Below, piece after piece: positions 52,170 to 60,939 of a stretch of DNA of 64,000 bases (the first letter of the stretch is position 1; the number at the start of each line of letters is the position of its first letter). The position numbers and the translations under genes are program-made. The notes under the pieces are model-generated. The model saw only the letters and a list, made by a program, of their open reading frames with translations, did not search any database and was not told the DNA's origin. This DNA is from Trueperella bernardiae. GTDB taxonomy: Bacteria > Actinomycetota > Actinomycetes > Actinomycetales > Actinomycetaceae. The stretch covers positions 62,001-126,000 of the forward strand of contig NZ_LNIZ01000004.1 in NCBI RefSeq assembly GCF_001469025.1. Reading direction: 5' to 3'.

Positions 52170-53324
52170 ATGACTCCACGGATCCTCGTCATCTCTTTTT
52201 CCAAGATCGCCTCGGACGCACGCGTGCTCCGGGAAATTTCTGTGGTGGCTAAGCACGGCCACGTGACCACTGTGGGTTACGGCCCCAAGCCCGCGGGTTC
52301 GGATGAGCATCTTCAGCTGCCGGACAAGGCCGTCTCTCTGCCGCAGACCCCGCTCGGCGTGCTCAAGCTCGCACTGCGCATGCACAAGTCCGTGGAGTTG
52401 GATGCACCCGGCACCCGTGCGGCCCTCGCGCTCATCGGGGATCGCACCTTTGACCTGGTGATCGCCAACGACGCCCGGGCCCTGCCGCTCGCGTTCGCCG
52501 TGCGCGGGCAGGCACCCGTATGGGCCGACCTGCACGAGTGGGCGCCCGAGGAGCGTACGCACGTCACCTCCTGGCGCCTGCTCGTGGCGCCGTTCATGGA
52601 CTACGCTTGCAAGACATATCTTCCGCAGACCGCCGCCCAGTCCACGGTGGGTGAGGAGATCGCCTCGCTCTACCGCGAGCGCTACGGGGTTACTCCCAGG
52701 CTCGTGCGCAACATGGCACCGTTCGCTGACCTCGAGCCCAGCCCCATGCGCGAGGACGGGGTCATCCGGCTGGTCCACTCCGGCGGCGCCGTGTTCGGGC
52801 GCAACATCGAGGCGATGATCGCCGGGGCCGTGGACGCGGGCGATAAGGTCACGCTTGATCTCTACCTCATCCCGGCGAACGACGGCGGCGCCTACCTGCG
52901 CAAGCTTAAGGAGATCGCCGGCGATAACCCGCGCATCACCTTCCACGGCCCGGTCAAGCCGGACGAGCTGCCCGCCACGCTCAACGCCTACGACGTGGGC
53001 ATCTTCTGGATCCCACCGTTCAACACAAACGCCCGCCTGACGTTGCCCAACAAGATCTTCGACTTCATCCAGGCTCGGCTCGCCGTGGCCGTCGGACCCA
53101 CCGTGGAGATGGCGCGGCTCGTGGAACGCTACGGGCTCGGCCTGGTGACCGAGGACTTCGAGCACGACACGATCGTGAATGCCATCCAGAGCCTGACGCG
53201 AGAGCAGGTGGAGCAGTGGAAGCGGGCCTCGACAGCCTGCGCGCGCGAGCTCTCCTTCGAGAACGAGTCGCGTACGATCGACTCGATTATTGGCGAGTTG
53301 CTCGGGGGCTCAGAGCCCGCTTGA
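52170..53324 (+). CDS. Glycosyltransferase, GT4-like
   Basis: A 384-residue GT-B protein: TPRILVISFSKIASDARVLRE opens the acceptor domain and DLVIANDARALPLAFAVRGQAP precedes the linker. LVRNMAPFADLEPSP and LVHSGGAVFGRNIEAMIAGA start the donor domain, then GPVKPDELPATLNAYDVGIFWIPP and LPNKIFDFIQARLAVAVGPT, the usual donor-binding region. It is probably a cytoplasmic transferase of the glycan pathway; sugar unknown. It has no ribosome binding site but a TATGCT box six bases before the ATG. Its 3' end overlaps the convergent transferase gene by 38 bases. Confidence 0.87.
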   Translation: MTPRILVISFSKIASDARVLREISVVAKHGHVTTVGYGPKPAGSDEHLQLPDKAVSLPQTPLGVLKLALRMHKSVELDAPGTRAALALIGDRTFDLVIANDARALPLAFAVRGQAPVWADLHEWAPEERTHVTSWRLLVAPFMDYACKTYLPQTAAQSTVGEEIASLYRERYGVTPRLVRNMAPFADLEPSPMREDGVIRLVHSGGAVFGRNIEAMIAGAVDAGDKVTLDLYLIPANDGGAYLRKLKEIAGDNPRITFHGPVKPDELPATLNAYDVGIFWIPPFNTNARLTLPNKIFDFIQARLAVAVGPTVEMARLVERYGLGLVTEDFEHDTIVNAIQSLTREQVEQWKRASTACARELSFENESRTIDSIIGELLGGSEPA

Positions 53325-54453
53325 CGCCCTCCAGGGCCGTGCGGCCCGTCTGCCGCAGCGAGTGGGACTCGACCACCCACGCCCTTCGGCGCCGGCGATC
53401 CTCATCGCCCCGAGGCTTCTCAAGCGCGGCCAGCATGGCCGAGGCGACCTCATCGACGTCGTAGGCAACCACCGCCCCCAGGCGCTCGCTGACGATCGGC
53501 TCGCGCAACGGGCCAGGGCCACAGTAGACAACGGGGGTGCCCACCGCCAGGGCCGAGTAGACCTTGGTCGGCATTGCGAAGTCGTAGCCGAGTCCCGGCT
53601 TGATCGACACCAGCGCGCTGACCGCACCGCGCTGCCAGGCGGCCGCCTCCTGCGCATCCACCCGGCCCAGCTGGGTGATGACACCCGTGGGTAGCTCGCG
53701 CGCGATCGCGTCGATCGCCTCGGCCGAACTGCCTTGGCCGAGGTACACGAGCTTCGCATCCGGGCGCTGGGCGTGAACCTTGCGCATGGCCTGGGCGAAG
53801 ATTTCCGCCCCCTGCCACTCAGAGGCCGTCCCCGCGTACACGAAGTACGGCCCCTCGGCGTCGGCAGGCGTGGGGCCTTCCATCGTGAACACGTCGGTGT
53901 CAATCCCGTTGGTGGCCACAGTCACGTGCGTGTGGCCGAGCTCGCCGAGGCGGGCGGCCACCGCGTCGGAGACGGTGACGACATGCGCCGCTCCCCCGAT
54001 AGCCCAGTTCTCCACCCAGCGCAACACCTTGACCACCGGCGCGGGCGCGGAGGTCTGTGCCGCGTCCGCCCAGATGTCCGGCACGTAGTAGACATAGGGG
54101 ACGCGACGGATCGTGCAGGCGATCCGCGTGAAGAAACCGGTGGTGGGCGGCGGCTCGCAGATCACGACGTCGGGGCGCGGCACGGCGAGCAGGCGCACGA
54201 AGGCCGGCAGGTCAAAGCTCATGTAGGGCAGGTAGCCGCGCACATACCCCTCCGAGTCACGGAGCACGCGGCGCCGGCTGACCCGGATCCCCGGCTCGTT
54301 GCCCGTCTCGGTCAGAGCGTTGGGGATGTCGCTGGTGATAACCAGCGTCTTACCGCCGTCCTCGGCTATCGCCCGGGCGAGGGCGCGCAGGCGGAAGCTC
54401 GCAGCGGCCGGCTCGGGCACGTAGATACGGGAAACAATGACACACCTTGTCAT
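53287..54453 (-). CDS. Glycosyltransferase, GT4 family (WcaI/WbuB-like)
   Basis: A 388-residue GT-B transferase starting MTRCVIVSRIYVPEPAAASFRLRAL, with the WbuB-like ICEPPPTTGFFTRIACTIRR acceptor segment. YYVPDIWADAAQ, a DAVAARLGELGHTHVTVATNGID hinge, YFVYAGTASEWQGAEIFAQAM and FAMPTKVYSALAVGTPVVYC in the donor domain follow. Family relatives add N-acetylfucosamine, or N-acetyl-amino sugars, to lipid carriers. The start at 54453 is chosen over a 23-residue extension with no homology. The first part of its upstream region is shared with the divergent wecB gene. The end overlaps the convergent transferase by 38 bases. Confidence 0.88.
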   Translation of the reverse strand: MTRCVIVSRIYVPEPAAASFRLRALARAIAEDGGKTLVITSDIPNALTETGNEPGIRVSRRRVLRDSEGYVRGYLPYMSFDLPAFVRLLAVPRPDVVICEPPPTTGFFTRIACTIRRVPYVYYVPDIWADAAQTSAPAPVVKVLRWVENWAIGGAAHVVTVSDAVAARLGELGHTHVTVATNGIDTDVFTMEGPTPADAEGPYFVYAGTASEWQGAEIFAQAMRKVHAQRPDAKLVYLGQGSSAEAIDAIARELPTGVITQLGRVDAQEAAAWQRGAVSALVSIKPGLGYDFAMPTKVYSALAVGTPVVYCGPGPLREPIVSERLGAVVAYDVDEVASAMLAALEKPRGDEDRRRRRAWVVESHSLRQTGRTALEGVKRALSPRATRQ

Positions 54454-54506
54454 AGCACCACATCCTAATATCGATTGCCGGGGCGTGGGGGAGGCAAGGA
54501 CTATGA

Positions 54507-54534
54507 TTGACACCCACCTCAAAGAATCTATGTC
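54507..54534 (+). promoter_or_regulatory. Promoter of wecB
   Basis: A consensus TTGACA (54507-54512) is followed after 16 bases by TATGTC (54529-54534). The predicted start lies about 14 bases before the ATG at 54555, and no ribosome binding site is visible. Confidence 0.45.
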
Positions 54535-54554
54535 CCCTCATTCCATCCTCTAAA

Positions 54555-55631
54555 ATGACTCACATGAAGATCCTTAGCGTCGTGGGCGCACGCCCGCAGT
54601 TTGTCAAGCTTGCCCCCATCGCGCACGCGTGTGAGCGCGCAGGCGTCGAGCATATCATCGTCCACACCGGCCAGCACTACGACCCGATGCTCTCGGATGT
54701 GTTCTTCGACGAGCTCGGCATCCCGGCCCCCGACGTCCACCTCGGCGTCGGCTCGGGCAGCCACGGCGAGCAGACCGGCAAAATGCTCGAAAAGCTCGAC
54801 GGTGTGTTGTTGGATTACAAGCCCGACTGGGTTCTCGTCTACGGTGACACGAACTCGACGCTTGCCGCCGCCGTCTCCGCTGTCAAGCTTCACTTTCCCA
54901 TCGCCCACCTAGAGGCCGGCCTGCGCTCCTTCAATAGGCTCATGCCCGAGGAGCACAACCGGGTGCTCACCGACCACGCCGCGGACCTCCTGCTCGCTCC
55001 CACCCAGGTGGCCGCCGAGCACCTCGCCCACGAGGGCCTCGCCGAGCGCACCGTGGTGGTCGGCGACGTCATGACCGACGTCCTTCTCACCGAGGTGGCC
55101 CAACTCGACGAGACCTACTCCCCGATCGCCGCAGAGCTGGGGCTGGAGAACGGAACCTTCTCCATTGCGACCATCCACCGGGCGGAGAACACCGACGGCG
55201 GCGAGCGCCTCGCCGCCGTGCTCTCCTCGCTCGAGCAGGTCGATCACACCGTCGTGATCCTCGCCCACCCGCGCCTTGTCGCCAAGTGCGCCGAGCACGG
55301 CCTTACCCTTGGCGGCGGCAATCTCGTGACCCACCCGCCGGTGCCCTACAGCCAGTTGCTCGCCACGGTGCGCCACGCCCGCGGCGTGATCACCGATTCG
55401 GGCGGTCTGCAGAAGGAGGCATTCCTCCTGCGTACCCCGTGTACCACGGTTCGCACCGAGACCGAATGGGTAGAGACGGTTCAGCTCGGCTGGAACGTGC
55501 TGGTCGAGCCGGGCGATGCCCTCATCGAGGCGGCCTCGCGCCCTCGACCGGCAGACACGGACGCCACGCCGTACGGCGACGGGCATGCAGCAGACCGCGT
55601 CGTCGGGTTGCTCCAGGATCGGGTCCGCTAG
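54555..55631 (+). CDS. wecB: UDP-N-acetylglucosamine 2-epimerase (non-hydrolysing)
   Basis: WecB converts UDP-GlcNAc to UDP-ManNAc, the substrate of a WecC-type dehydrogenase that makes UDP-ManNAcA. The 358-residue protein has the N-terminal VVGARPQFVKLAPI, HTGQHYDPMLSDVFFDEL, HLEAGLRSFNRLMPEEHNR, ATIHRAENTD and DSGGLQKEAFLLRTPC, all conserved for the enzyme. The first ATG after the promoter (54555) is annotated; a second ATG at 54564 would remove three residues and is equally good. A hairpin follows the stop. The wecB/wecC pair in the same locus suggests that N-acetylmannosaminuronic acid is part of the surface glycan. Confidence 0.93.
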   Translation: MTHMKILSVVGARPQFVKLAPIAHACERAGVEHIIVHTGQHYDPMLSDVFFDELGIPAPDVHLGVGSGSHGEQTGKMLEKLDGVLLDYKPDWVLVYGDTNSTLAAAVSAVKLHFPIAHLEAGLRSFNRLMPEEHNRVLTDHAADLLLAPTQVAAEHLAHEGLAERTVVVGDVMTDVLLTEVAQLDETYSPIAAELGLENGTFSIATIHRAENTDGGERLAAVLSSLEQVDHTVVILAHPRLVAKCAEHGLTLGGGNLVTHPPVPYSQLLATVRHARGVITDSGGLQKEAFLLRTPCTTVRTETEWVETVQLGWNVLVEPGDALIEAASRPRPADTDATPYGDGHAADRVVGLLQDRVR

Positions 55632-55648
55632 GCAGGCCGCACATCGGC

Positions 55649-55688
55649 TGGGTCCGCGTTGCCGTGGCAACGCGGACCCATTCTTATG
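55649..55688 (+). terminator. Terminator between wecB and the convergent DUF6541-like gene
   Basis: A perfect 14-bp stem (TGGGTCCGCGTTGC 55649-55662, GCAACGCGGACCCA 55667-55680) has a 4-base loop and is followed by TTCTTATG. Confidence 0.75.
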
Positions 55689-55692
55689 CGCT

Positions 55693-57810
55693 CTAGCGCA
55701 CGGAATCCAACGGAGGCTGAATCACGGATAGCCTCCGGTCTCGGACATTCCACCAGTTCGGAGCCTCGGCTCGCCCAGGGCAGCCGGTGATCTGCCACAA
55801 TCGAGCTCCGTCGACCTCCGCCACCAGGTGGAAATAGCCGTTGGACGTGTCCACCGAGTGCAGGCCGGGCACTGATTCAGCACCGTTGATGCCCTGGTAT
55901 GTAATGGGAGCGTCCTCATAGTAGTAGTTGATGCCGTAGGCGTTCAGCACCTGGCAGACCCGGGGGTCGTACTCGATACTCCTCAAACCATTGGCTAGGA
56001 TCTTGCCCTCGACGTCAACGTTGCGAACGACGATCGAGGAGAAGACTGAATCGATCGGCCCGAACGCCGGCGCATAGGCGATGCCCGAGGTCGGATCGCC
56101 CACCACGATGGAGCGCTTCGGAATGTAGTCATCCAAGTGAGCGATGAAGTCCAGCTCGGCACGTGATTTGAGAATCTGATCCGCACCGAATTTCGGTTTG
56201 GCTTGCGCGTACACCGTGGGCTTGTTGTACACAAACGACGCGCAGAACAGAACGACGATCAGAGCGGCCGCCATGCCACCGACAAACGCGGGACGCCGAG
56301 CGATCACGTCCGTCTGAGCGCTCATCGAGCGCGCCGGGGCACCCTTGGTTGCGAACCTGGAAAGCCAGCCGATCACCTCGGAGGCGGCAAGCGCAAGGAT
56401 GAGTGCCAGGAAGATCACCTGGACGGCGAAGAGCCGGTAGGCATTGTGATACCACAGGCCGGCCACCGAAGTGAGCGGGCCGAGGGGGAAGAACGCGCCG
56501 AGGATCAGGAGCGTTTGCATCACCCATGCTAGGGCGATCCAATAGAGGTGGCGTCGGCGGATCACTACACGCAGCCCTATCACAATTGCGGATACCATGA
56601 CGATGCTCGCACCGGCTAGCACGATGGGATTCCTGCCGACGGGCCAGACGGCGAGCGCTGACACGAGCCGCGCCGAAACATCGTCCCAGCCACGCGGCAT
56701 ACTCCGGCCGAGATAGTCACGCACGATTGACGAACTGAGCGCGAGGGCGAGAGCGGCTACCATCGCCAGGACCACCAGGACGGTGAGCAAGATTCCCTTG
56801 CGGCCCTGCATAGCGTTTAGCCGATCACGCATGGCATGCACGACAACCATGATGACTGCCGGGATCGCTATCCAGCCGAGGGTGAAGGCGGTCGAGGGGT
56901 GCGCCGCCGCCACGCCGACAACTCCGACGGCCACCACAGCTACCGAGAGGAGGAGGATCTCCTTGGCATTCTGCCTTCCTCCCCAACGGTAACGGTGATA
57001 CGCCGCGACCACCGCACCCATCACGGCCGGGGTGGCGGCAAGCGCCAGGGAATTCGGCCACAAGCCGTTAACCACGGTAAGGTATCCCGGAAATATGGGG
57101 AAAGCGAGCAACATGACTGGCACGAGCATCGCGGCGATTGGGTGGTACGGAAGTGCCTTGGTTGCGAGATAACTCATGCCGACCACCCAGATGATCGGAA
57201 TCACCACGAAGGCCAGGACGTGCGAGGCAGGCACAATTGTTCCAGTCGCGGCCACAAGGGAGACGATCCCGTGCCACACGGAGGGGTAGACGGTACCCGC
57301 AACCCGGATGCCGTGGTTCGTGTCCATCGCACCGAACATGGAGGCGTTCTCTCTGAGCAACACGGCGTTCACACCGTTGTAGTGGAACATCGGATCCGGG
57401 CTCCAGCTGGGAACCGTGGGATCCATGAGGATCAGGATCGGGGCCAGCATGACCAGCAACACCGCCACCGGGAGGCCGATGGCCACCGCCATGGTCTTTC
57501 GCGGATATGCGCCATAGGGAGCTCTATCCGCACCAAACACCGCGGATACGTGACGTCGCACGATCGCACATATCAAGATCACCAGCACAGACAGGAGCGC
57601 GAAACTTGCGCGATTCCAGCCCACGTCACCGTCGTTGAGGACAATTGCGCCAATGCCGACGATCGCCATCGTCCAGGCCGGCGCCAGGGCAAACGAGCCG
57701 AAGCGCGGGAAGCGGAGGAAGCGGAGAGCGATGTAACCGGGTAGAAAAACAACCGCCATCAGCGCCAGAAAAAGGCCAGCGTAGCCAGCCCAGGTGCCCA
57801 GATACCCCAC
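55693..57810 (-). CDS. DUF6541-like polytopic membrane protein (copy 2)
   Basis: A 705-residue membrane protein paralogous to the 50147-52117 gene. Shared features are an acidic loop MDPTVPSWSPDPMFHYNGVN, many helices, and the C-terminal extracytoplasmic domain with RSIVVGDPTSGIAYAPAFG and CQVLNAYGINYYYEDAP. These match segments of copy 1 (DSVILGDPTTGIGYGPAYS, CEILHTYGIGYYYSDAP), so the two arose by duplication and divergence. The GTG at 57810 follows a GGAGA-type ribosome binding site. Base composition is lower in G+C than in copy 1. The layout suggests a membrane glycosyltransferase or ligase, but this is unproven. Confidence 0.73.
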   Translation of the reverse strand: MGYLGTWAGYAGLFLALMAVVFLPGYIALRFLRFPRFGSFALAPAWTMAIVGIGAIVLNDGDVGWNRASFALLSVLVILICAIVRRHVSAVFGADRAPYGAYPRKTMAVAIGLPVAVLLVMLAPILILMDPTVPSWSPDPMFHYNGVNAVLLRENASMFGAMDTNHGIRVAGTVYPSVWHGIVSLVAATGTIVPASHVLAFVVIPIIWVVGMSYLATKALPYHPIAAMLVPVMLLAFPIFPGYLTVVNGLWPNSLALAATPAVMGAVVAAYHRYRWGGRQNAKEILLLSVAVVAVGVVGVAAAHPSTAFTLGWIAIPAVIMVVVHAMRDRLNAMQGRKGILLTVLVVLAMVAALALALSSSIVRDYLGRSMPRGWDDVSARLVSALAVWPVGRNPIVLAGASIVMVSAIVIGLRVVIRRRHLYWIALAWVMQTLLILGAFFPLGPLTSVAGLWYHNAYRLFAVQVIFLALILALAASEVIGWLSRFATKGAPARSMSAQTDVIARRPAFVGGMAAALIVVLFCASFVYNKPTVYAQAKPKFGADQILKSRAELDFIAHLDDYIPKRSIVVGDPTSGIAYAPAFGPIDSVFSSIVVRNVDVEGKILANGLRSIEYDPRVCQVLNAYGINYYYEDAPITYQGINGAESVPGLHSVDTSNGYFHLVAEVDGARLWQITGCPGRAEAPNWWNVRDRRLSVIQPPLDSVR

Positions 57811-57984
57811 AGTTTCTCCATCTCTGTTCGTGCTTTGCTTGTTTTAGTCTGCTCCACGAGGTAGCCGTCCTCAATCATGTCGCCGCTGTACGCGGTGTGA
57901 GATTAGCTAGCCTCCCGCGTGGCTGACCCGTGCGCGCGAAGCTGCCTAGCTGGCCGCCCGGGGAAGGGAAGCGCTGGGTTGCCC

Positions 57985-59271
57985 TCACGCCTCGGAGCTG
58001 TCCGCAGTCCGGTCAAAATCGCGTGCCGCCCATAGCGCCATCACAATCATGAATCCCAGCAATCCCGCCATCATCCAGCTCATCGCGGCGATCGTTCCGA
58101 GGAGCCCAAACGGGTTGATCGCCAGGAGTGCCAGGGGCGCGGCGGCGAAGACCACGGAGAAGGCGAGAAGCCATTGTTGCTTCGAGGTGACCACGAATAC
58201 GGTCGAGATCGGCGAGGTAATGAGCTGAAGCGCCAGCCAAGGGGTGAGAGCCCGCGCGAAATCGCCCGCTTGGTCCCACTGCGGACCGAAGACAAAGGTG
58301 AACAGCCACGGCGAGACGATGTACAGCGCGATGAAGGGAGGGATTCCGAACACGGCCGAGCGCAATGTGGTCCTCCCCACCAGAAGCCTCATTCCTCCCG
58401 GTTTGATCGCGGCAAGTTCCCGGTAGAAGACCTGGGAGATGGCTCCGTTGATGAGCCCGATGGGAACCTGCAGAGTCCGCCACGCAAGGTTGAACTGGCC
58501 CAACCCGCTCACGGCCACGAGCCCCACGAGCATCTGAATGCCGTTGACCCGCACCGCGTCAACAAGCGCGTTAGGCAGGTTCAGCAGTGGCATCTTTTTA
58601 TACTTCTTCGCCACGTACGCCAGCGAGGGGGCGTCCTCCCCCACGGGCTGGCGGAAATCCTTCGCTTTCGCGTTCAGCCGGAAGAAGGCCCAGGCCTGCC
58701 CCACGAGCGTTCCAAACAGGAGGCCCTGCATCGATACCATCCCCGCTACCCCGAAGCCGAGCTGTCCGCCCGCGGAGCCCACGGTCTGCTCGACCCGGTT
58801 GATGGAGATGGCCTTGTAGTTACGCGTCCGGTTGTGCCAATACTGCAGGATGGTAACCTGAGCGACGAGGAAGATGCTGAGCCCGCCAACGGGCAACCAG
58901 TCGGCCACGACCCGGTTTCCCCAGAGGTCGAACACCCAGTTGCGCAGGAATACAGCTGCCAGCGCGAACGCGACCGAGATGATGACGTTGATCCGAGTCG
59001 CGAGCTTGCCAACTACCCGCGCTTCCTCATCCGAGTCCGGAAGCACGATCGTCATGTCGTAGCGCAGGCTGGCTATAGCGGTCACGACGCCGGTGATCGA
59101 GCCGTAGATCGCGAAGGCGCCAAAGTCTTCCGGGGAGAAGATGCGGGCCGTCAACAGCGAGATGAGGATCGCGATGAGTTGAGCGAGAGTGGACCCCGTC
59201 AACAGGACGAGAACGTTTTTGAACACGGGCCGGTGCTCTAGCTGATTGGTCGCCCACCGCCATGCCCTCAC
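57985..59271 (-). CDS. wzx: Polysaccharide flippase, Wzx/RfbX type
   Basis: A 428-residue membrane protein of the MATE/MVF-like flippase superfamily that moves lipid-linked glycan units across the membrane. It begins near VFKNVLVLLTGSTLAQLIAI, then SLLTARIFSPEDFGAFAIYG, the typical first two helices. Twelve to fourteen helices in all are predictable. LAWRTLQVPIGLINGAISQVFY lies in the central loop. The GTG at 59271 is chosen: it overlaps the asparagine-synthase-like stop by four bases and GGAGGG precedes it. A longer open frame is a shadow. Having Wzx beside an ABC exporter is unusual. Confidence 0.87.
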   Translation of the reverse strand: MRAWRWATNQLEHRPVFKNVLVLLTGSTLAQLIAILISLLTARIFSPEDFGAFAIYGSITGVVTAIASLRYDMTIVLPDSDEEARVVGKLATRINVIISVAFALAAVFLRNWVFDLWGNRVVADWLPVGGLSIFLVAQVTILQYWHNRTRNYKAISINRVEQTVGSAGGQLGFGVAGMVSMQGLLFGTLVGQAWAFFRLNAKAKDFRQPVGEDAPSLAYVAKKYKKMPLLNLPNALVDAVRVNGIQMLVGLVAVSGLGQFNLAWRTLQVPIGLINGAISQVFYRELAAIKPGGMRLLVGRTTLRSAVFGIPPFIALYIVSPWLFTFVFGPQWDQAGDFARALTPWLALQLITSPISTVFVVTSKQQWLLAFSVVFAAAPLALLAINPFGLLGTIAAMSWMMAGLLGFMIVMALWAARDFDRTADSSEA

Positions 59272-60875
59272 TGCGTCCCTCCCCGCGAGTCGGGAACCAC
59301 ATCCTGTTCCGGCACCCATGTATTGGTCAGGAACTCCTCGGCGAAAACGCCCATGAGGGTCTCGCCTCGCAAGAGTTTCCAAGCGAGCATCCCCGTGGAG
59401 GTGCCTCGAGCAAATCCCTCAAAGCCCATCGGGTGATTGAGCTGGGTTTTGACGGATTTCAGACGATTCACCTTCTCAACCAGCTTCAGTTTCTTGGCGA
59501 TCGCCAGGAGCTCGGCCCGCCCTCGCGACACTCTGGGTGCCGTGGCAACATGAAAATACTCGAGCTCCTCGCCCGTGGTCTTTGCGAACCAGGCGTTGGT
59601 AAACTCACGATACTCGGCGCGATCCGGGCTATAAACACCAAAGGGCCCGGATAGCCACAGCTCATGGAAAGACCGCTCGTACATGGGCATAGCCCAGTCG
59701 AAGCCGAAATGCTCGTACGCTCGCACGGAATTCGAGATGTACTTGGCCTGCCGGTTATCCAGATTGAAATGGTGCATCAGATCAGAGCGGCGCTGCGCAT
59801 CCCCATCGCCCCAGTGCGCATCGATGAAGCTCGAGATCTTCTCCGCGGTGTAGGCCCGCGCCACGGCTCGATCCGGGCGGCGTCTCAGGGAGAGATGGGT
59901 CTCCGCGACGGCGCGGGCAAGCTGGGCCTTCGTGACGGAGGTACCCGGCTGGAGGAGCTCAGCGTGGTGTTGATTGCCCACCACCGTGTGCCCAGGTAGC
60001 ACGATCGCGTCTGCCTCAACCTGGTCCAGCTGGCGAAGCTTGCGGAGCGCATACCAGTCCTGGATGTGCGGAAGGGCGTTGCCTTCCCAGGCGCGGCGGA
60101 GAAACCCGTTGTTGGCGGGACTGTTCCAGGCCTGGGCGACACGCTCGCCGTCCTGCTCCACAAAGATCCAGTCGAAGCCCGCGAGGTCCGCCGATCGCCG
60201 CGAAATGCCGGCCTCGGCGGAGCCGGCCTTCCCATACGTGAAGTTGAGGACGTTCGGGGCGTCGAGTTCACGAAGAATCGCCAGCTGCAGGCGCGAGTCA
60301 ATCCCGCCAGAAAGCGGGATGAGGAGCTGCCTGCCATCGGCGCGAGCAAGCAGACCCGCATACGTGCGCAGAAGTTCCTCTTTCACCGCCCGCCAAAAGG
60401 AGGAAGAATCGGCCGAATGCTCGGGGTAAAAGTTGACGTAGTGTTTCTGGCTGATCGTCCCACCACGAACCACGGCCAGCGTGCTCGTCGGTAGCGACGT
60501 CACCCCGTCGACCAACATGTCGGCACCGAGGACGTACCCGCTGTGGAGGAACTCCTGTGCCGCGTGCTCGTTACGGACGAATGGGATGTGAGCGCGCATG
60601 GCTTCGATGGAGGATGACACCACGGTCGGCGACCCCAAGGCGATGTGAATGGGGAAGGAACGCGCCTGATCCGTCATGAGGTAGGCCGTATCCTCCGTCA
60701 CGAAGGCCGCTGCCCAGTTGCCTACCTGACGGCGGATCCACTCTTCCAGGCGCTCGCCGCCGTCCGGGATACCGATGGGTTCCTGGCCGCGAAGCGAGGC
60801 GCGCCAGTACAGGGTGCCTGCGGGGCCCTCGAGGGGCAGCCAATTCTCGGCGTCGGCGATGATTACAGCACACAT
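59268..60875 (-). CDS. Asparagine-synthase-like amidotransferase with reduced N-terminal domain
   Basis: A 535-residue protein. The C-terminal half has the ATP-pyrophosphatase core of asparagine synthetase B: LLIPLSGGIDSRLQLAI near residues 184-200 (P-loop SGGIDS), NVLNFTYGKAGSAEAGISRR and the metal/ATP segment FDWAMPMYERSFHELWL. The N-terminal 180 residues look like a glutaminase domain that starts MCAVIIADAENW. The nucleophilic Cys follows the initiator Met, but the NGEIYN-like and RLS motifs are not visible. Such proteins occur in capsule and glycan clusters, where they amidate sugar acids or add other amines. It is coupled to the flippase. Substrate and amine donor are unknown. Confidence 0.75.
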   Translation of the reverse strand: MCAVIIADAENWLPLEGPAGTLYWRASLRGQEPIGIPDGGERLEEWIRRQVGNWAAAFVTEDTAYLMTDQARSFPIHIALGSPTVVSSSIEAMRAHIPFVRNEHAAQEFLHSGYVLGADMLVDGVTSLPTSTLAVVRGGTISQKHYVNFYPEHSADSSSFWRAVKEELLRTYAGLLARADGRQLLIPLSGGIDSRLQLAILRELDAPNVLNFTYGKAGSAEAGISRRSADLAGFDWIFVEQDGERVAQAWNSPANNGFLRRAWEGNALPHIQDWYALRKLRQLDQVEADAIVLPGHTVVGNQHHAELLQPGTSVTKAQLARAVAETHLSLRRRPDRAVARAYTAEKISSFIDAHWGDGDAQRRSDLMHHFNLDNRQAKYISNSVRAYEHFGFDWAMPMYERSFHELWLSGPFGVYSPDRAEYREFTNAWFAKTTGEELEYFHVATAPRVSRGRAELLAIAKKLKLVEKVNRLKSVKTQLNHPMGFEGFARGTSTGMLAWKLLRGETLMGVFAEEFLTNTWVPEQDVVPDSRGGTQ

Positions 60876-60939
60876 GGGTTTGATCCTACCGGCACCGGCA
60901 CGTTTCGCTTATTTCTGTGGCGACGCCGACACGGCGGCC

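Noticed and set aside
51006-53165. 719-codon minus-strand open frame across two genes
   Set aside because: It overlaps the DUF6541-like gene in another frame and runs antisense to a glycosyltransferase; composition is Arg/Pro/Gly-rich.
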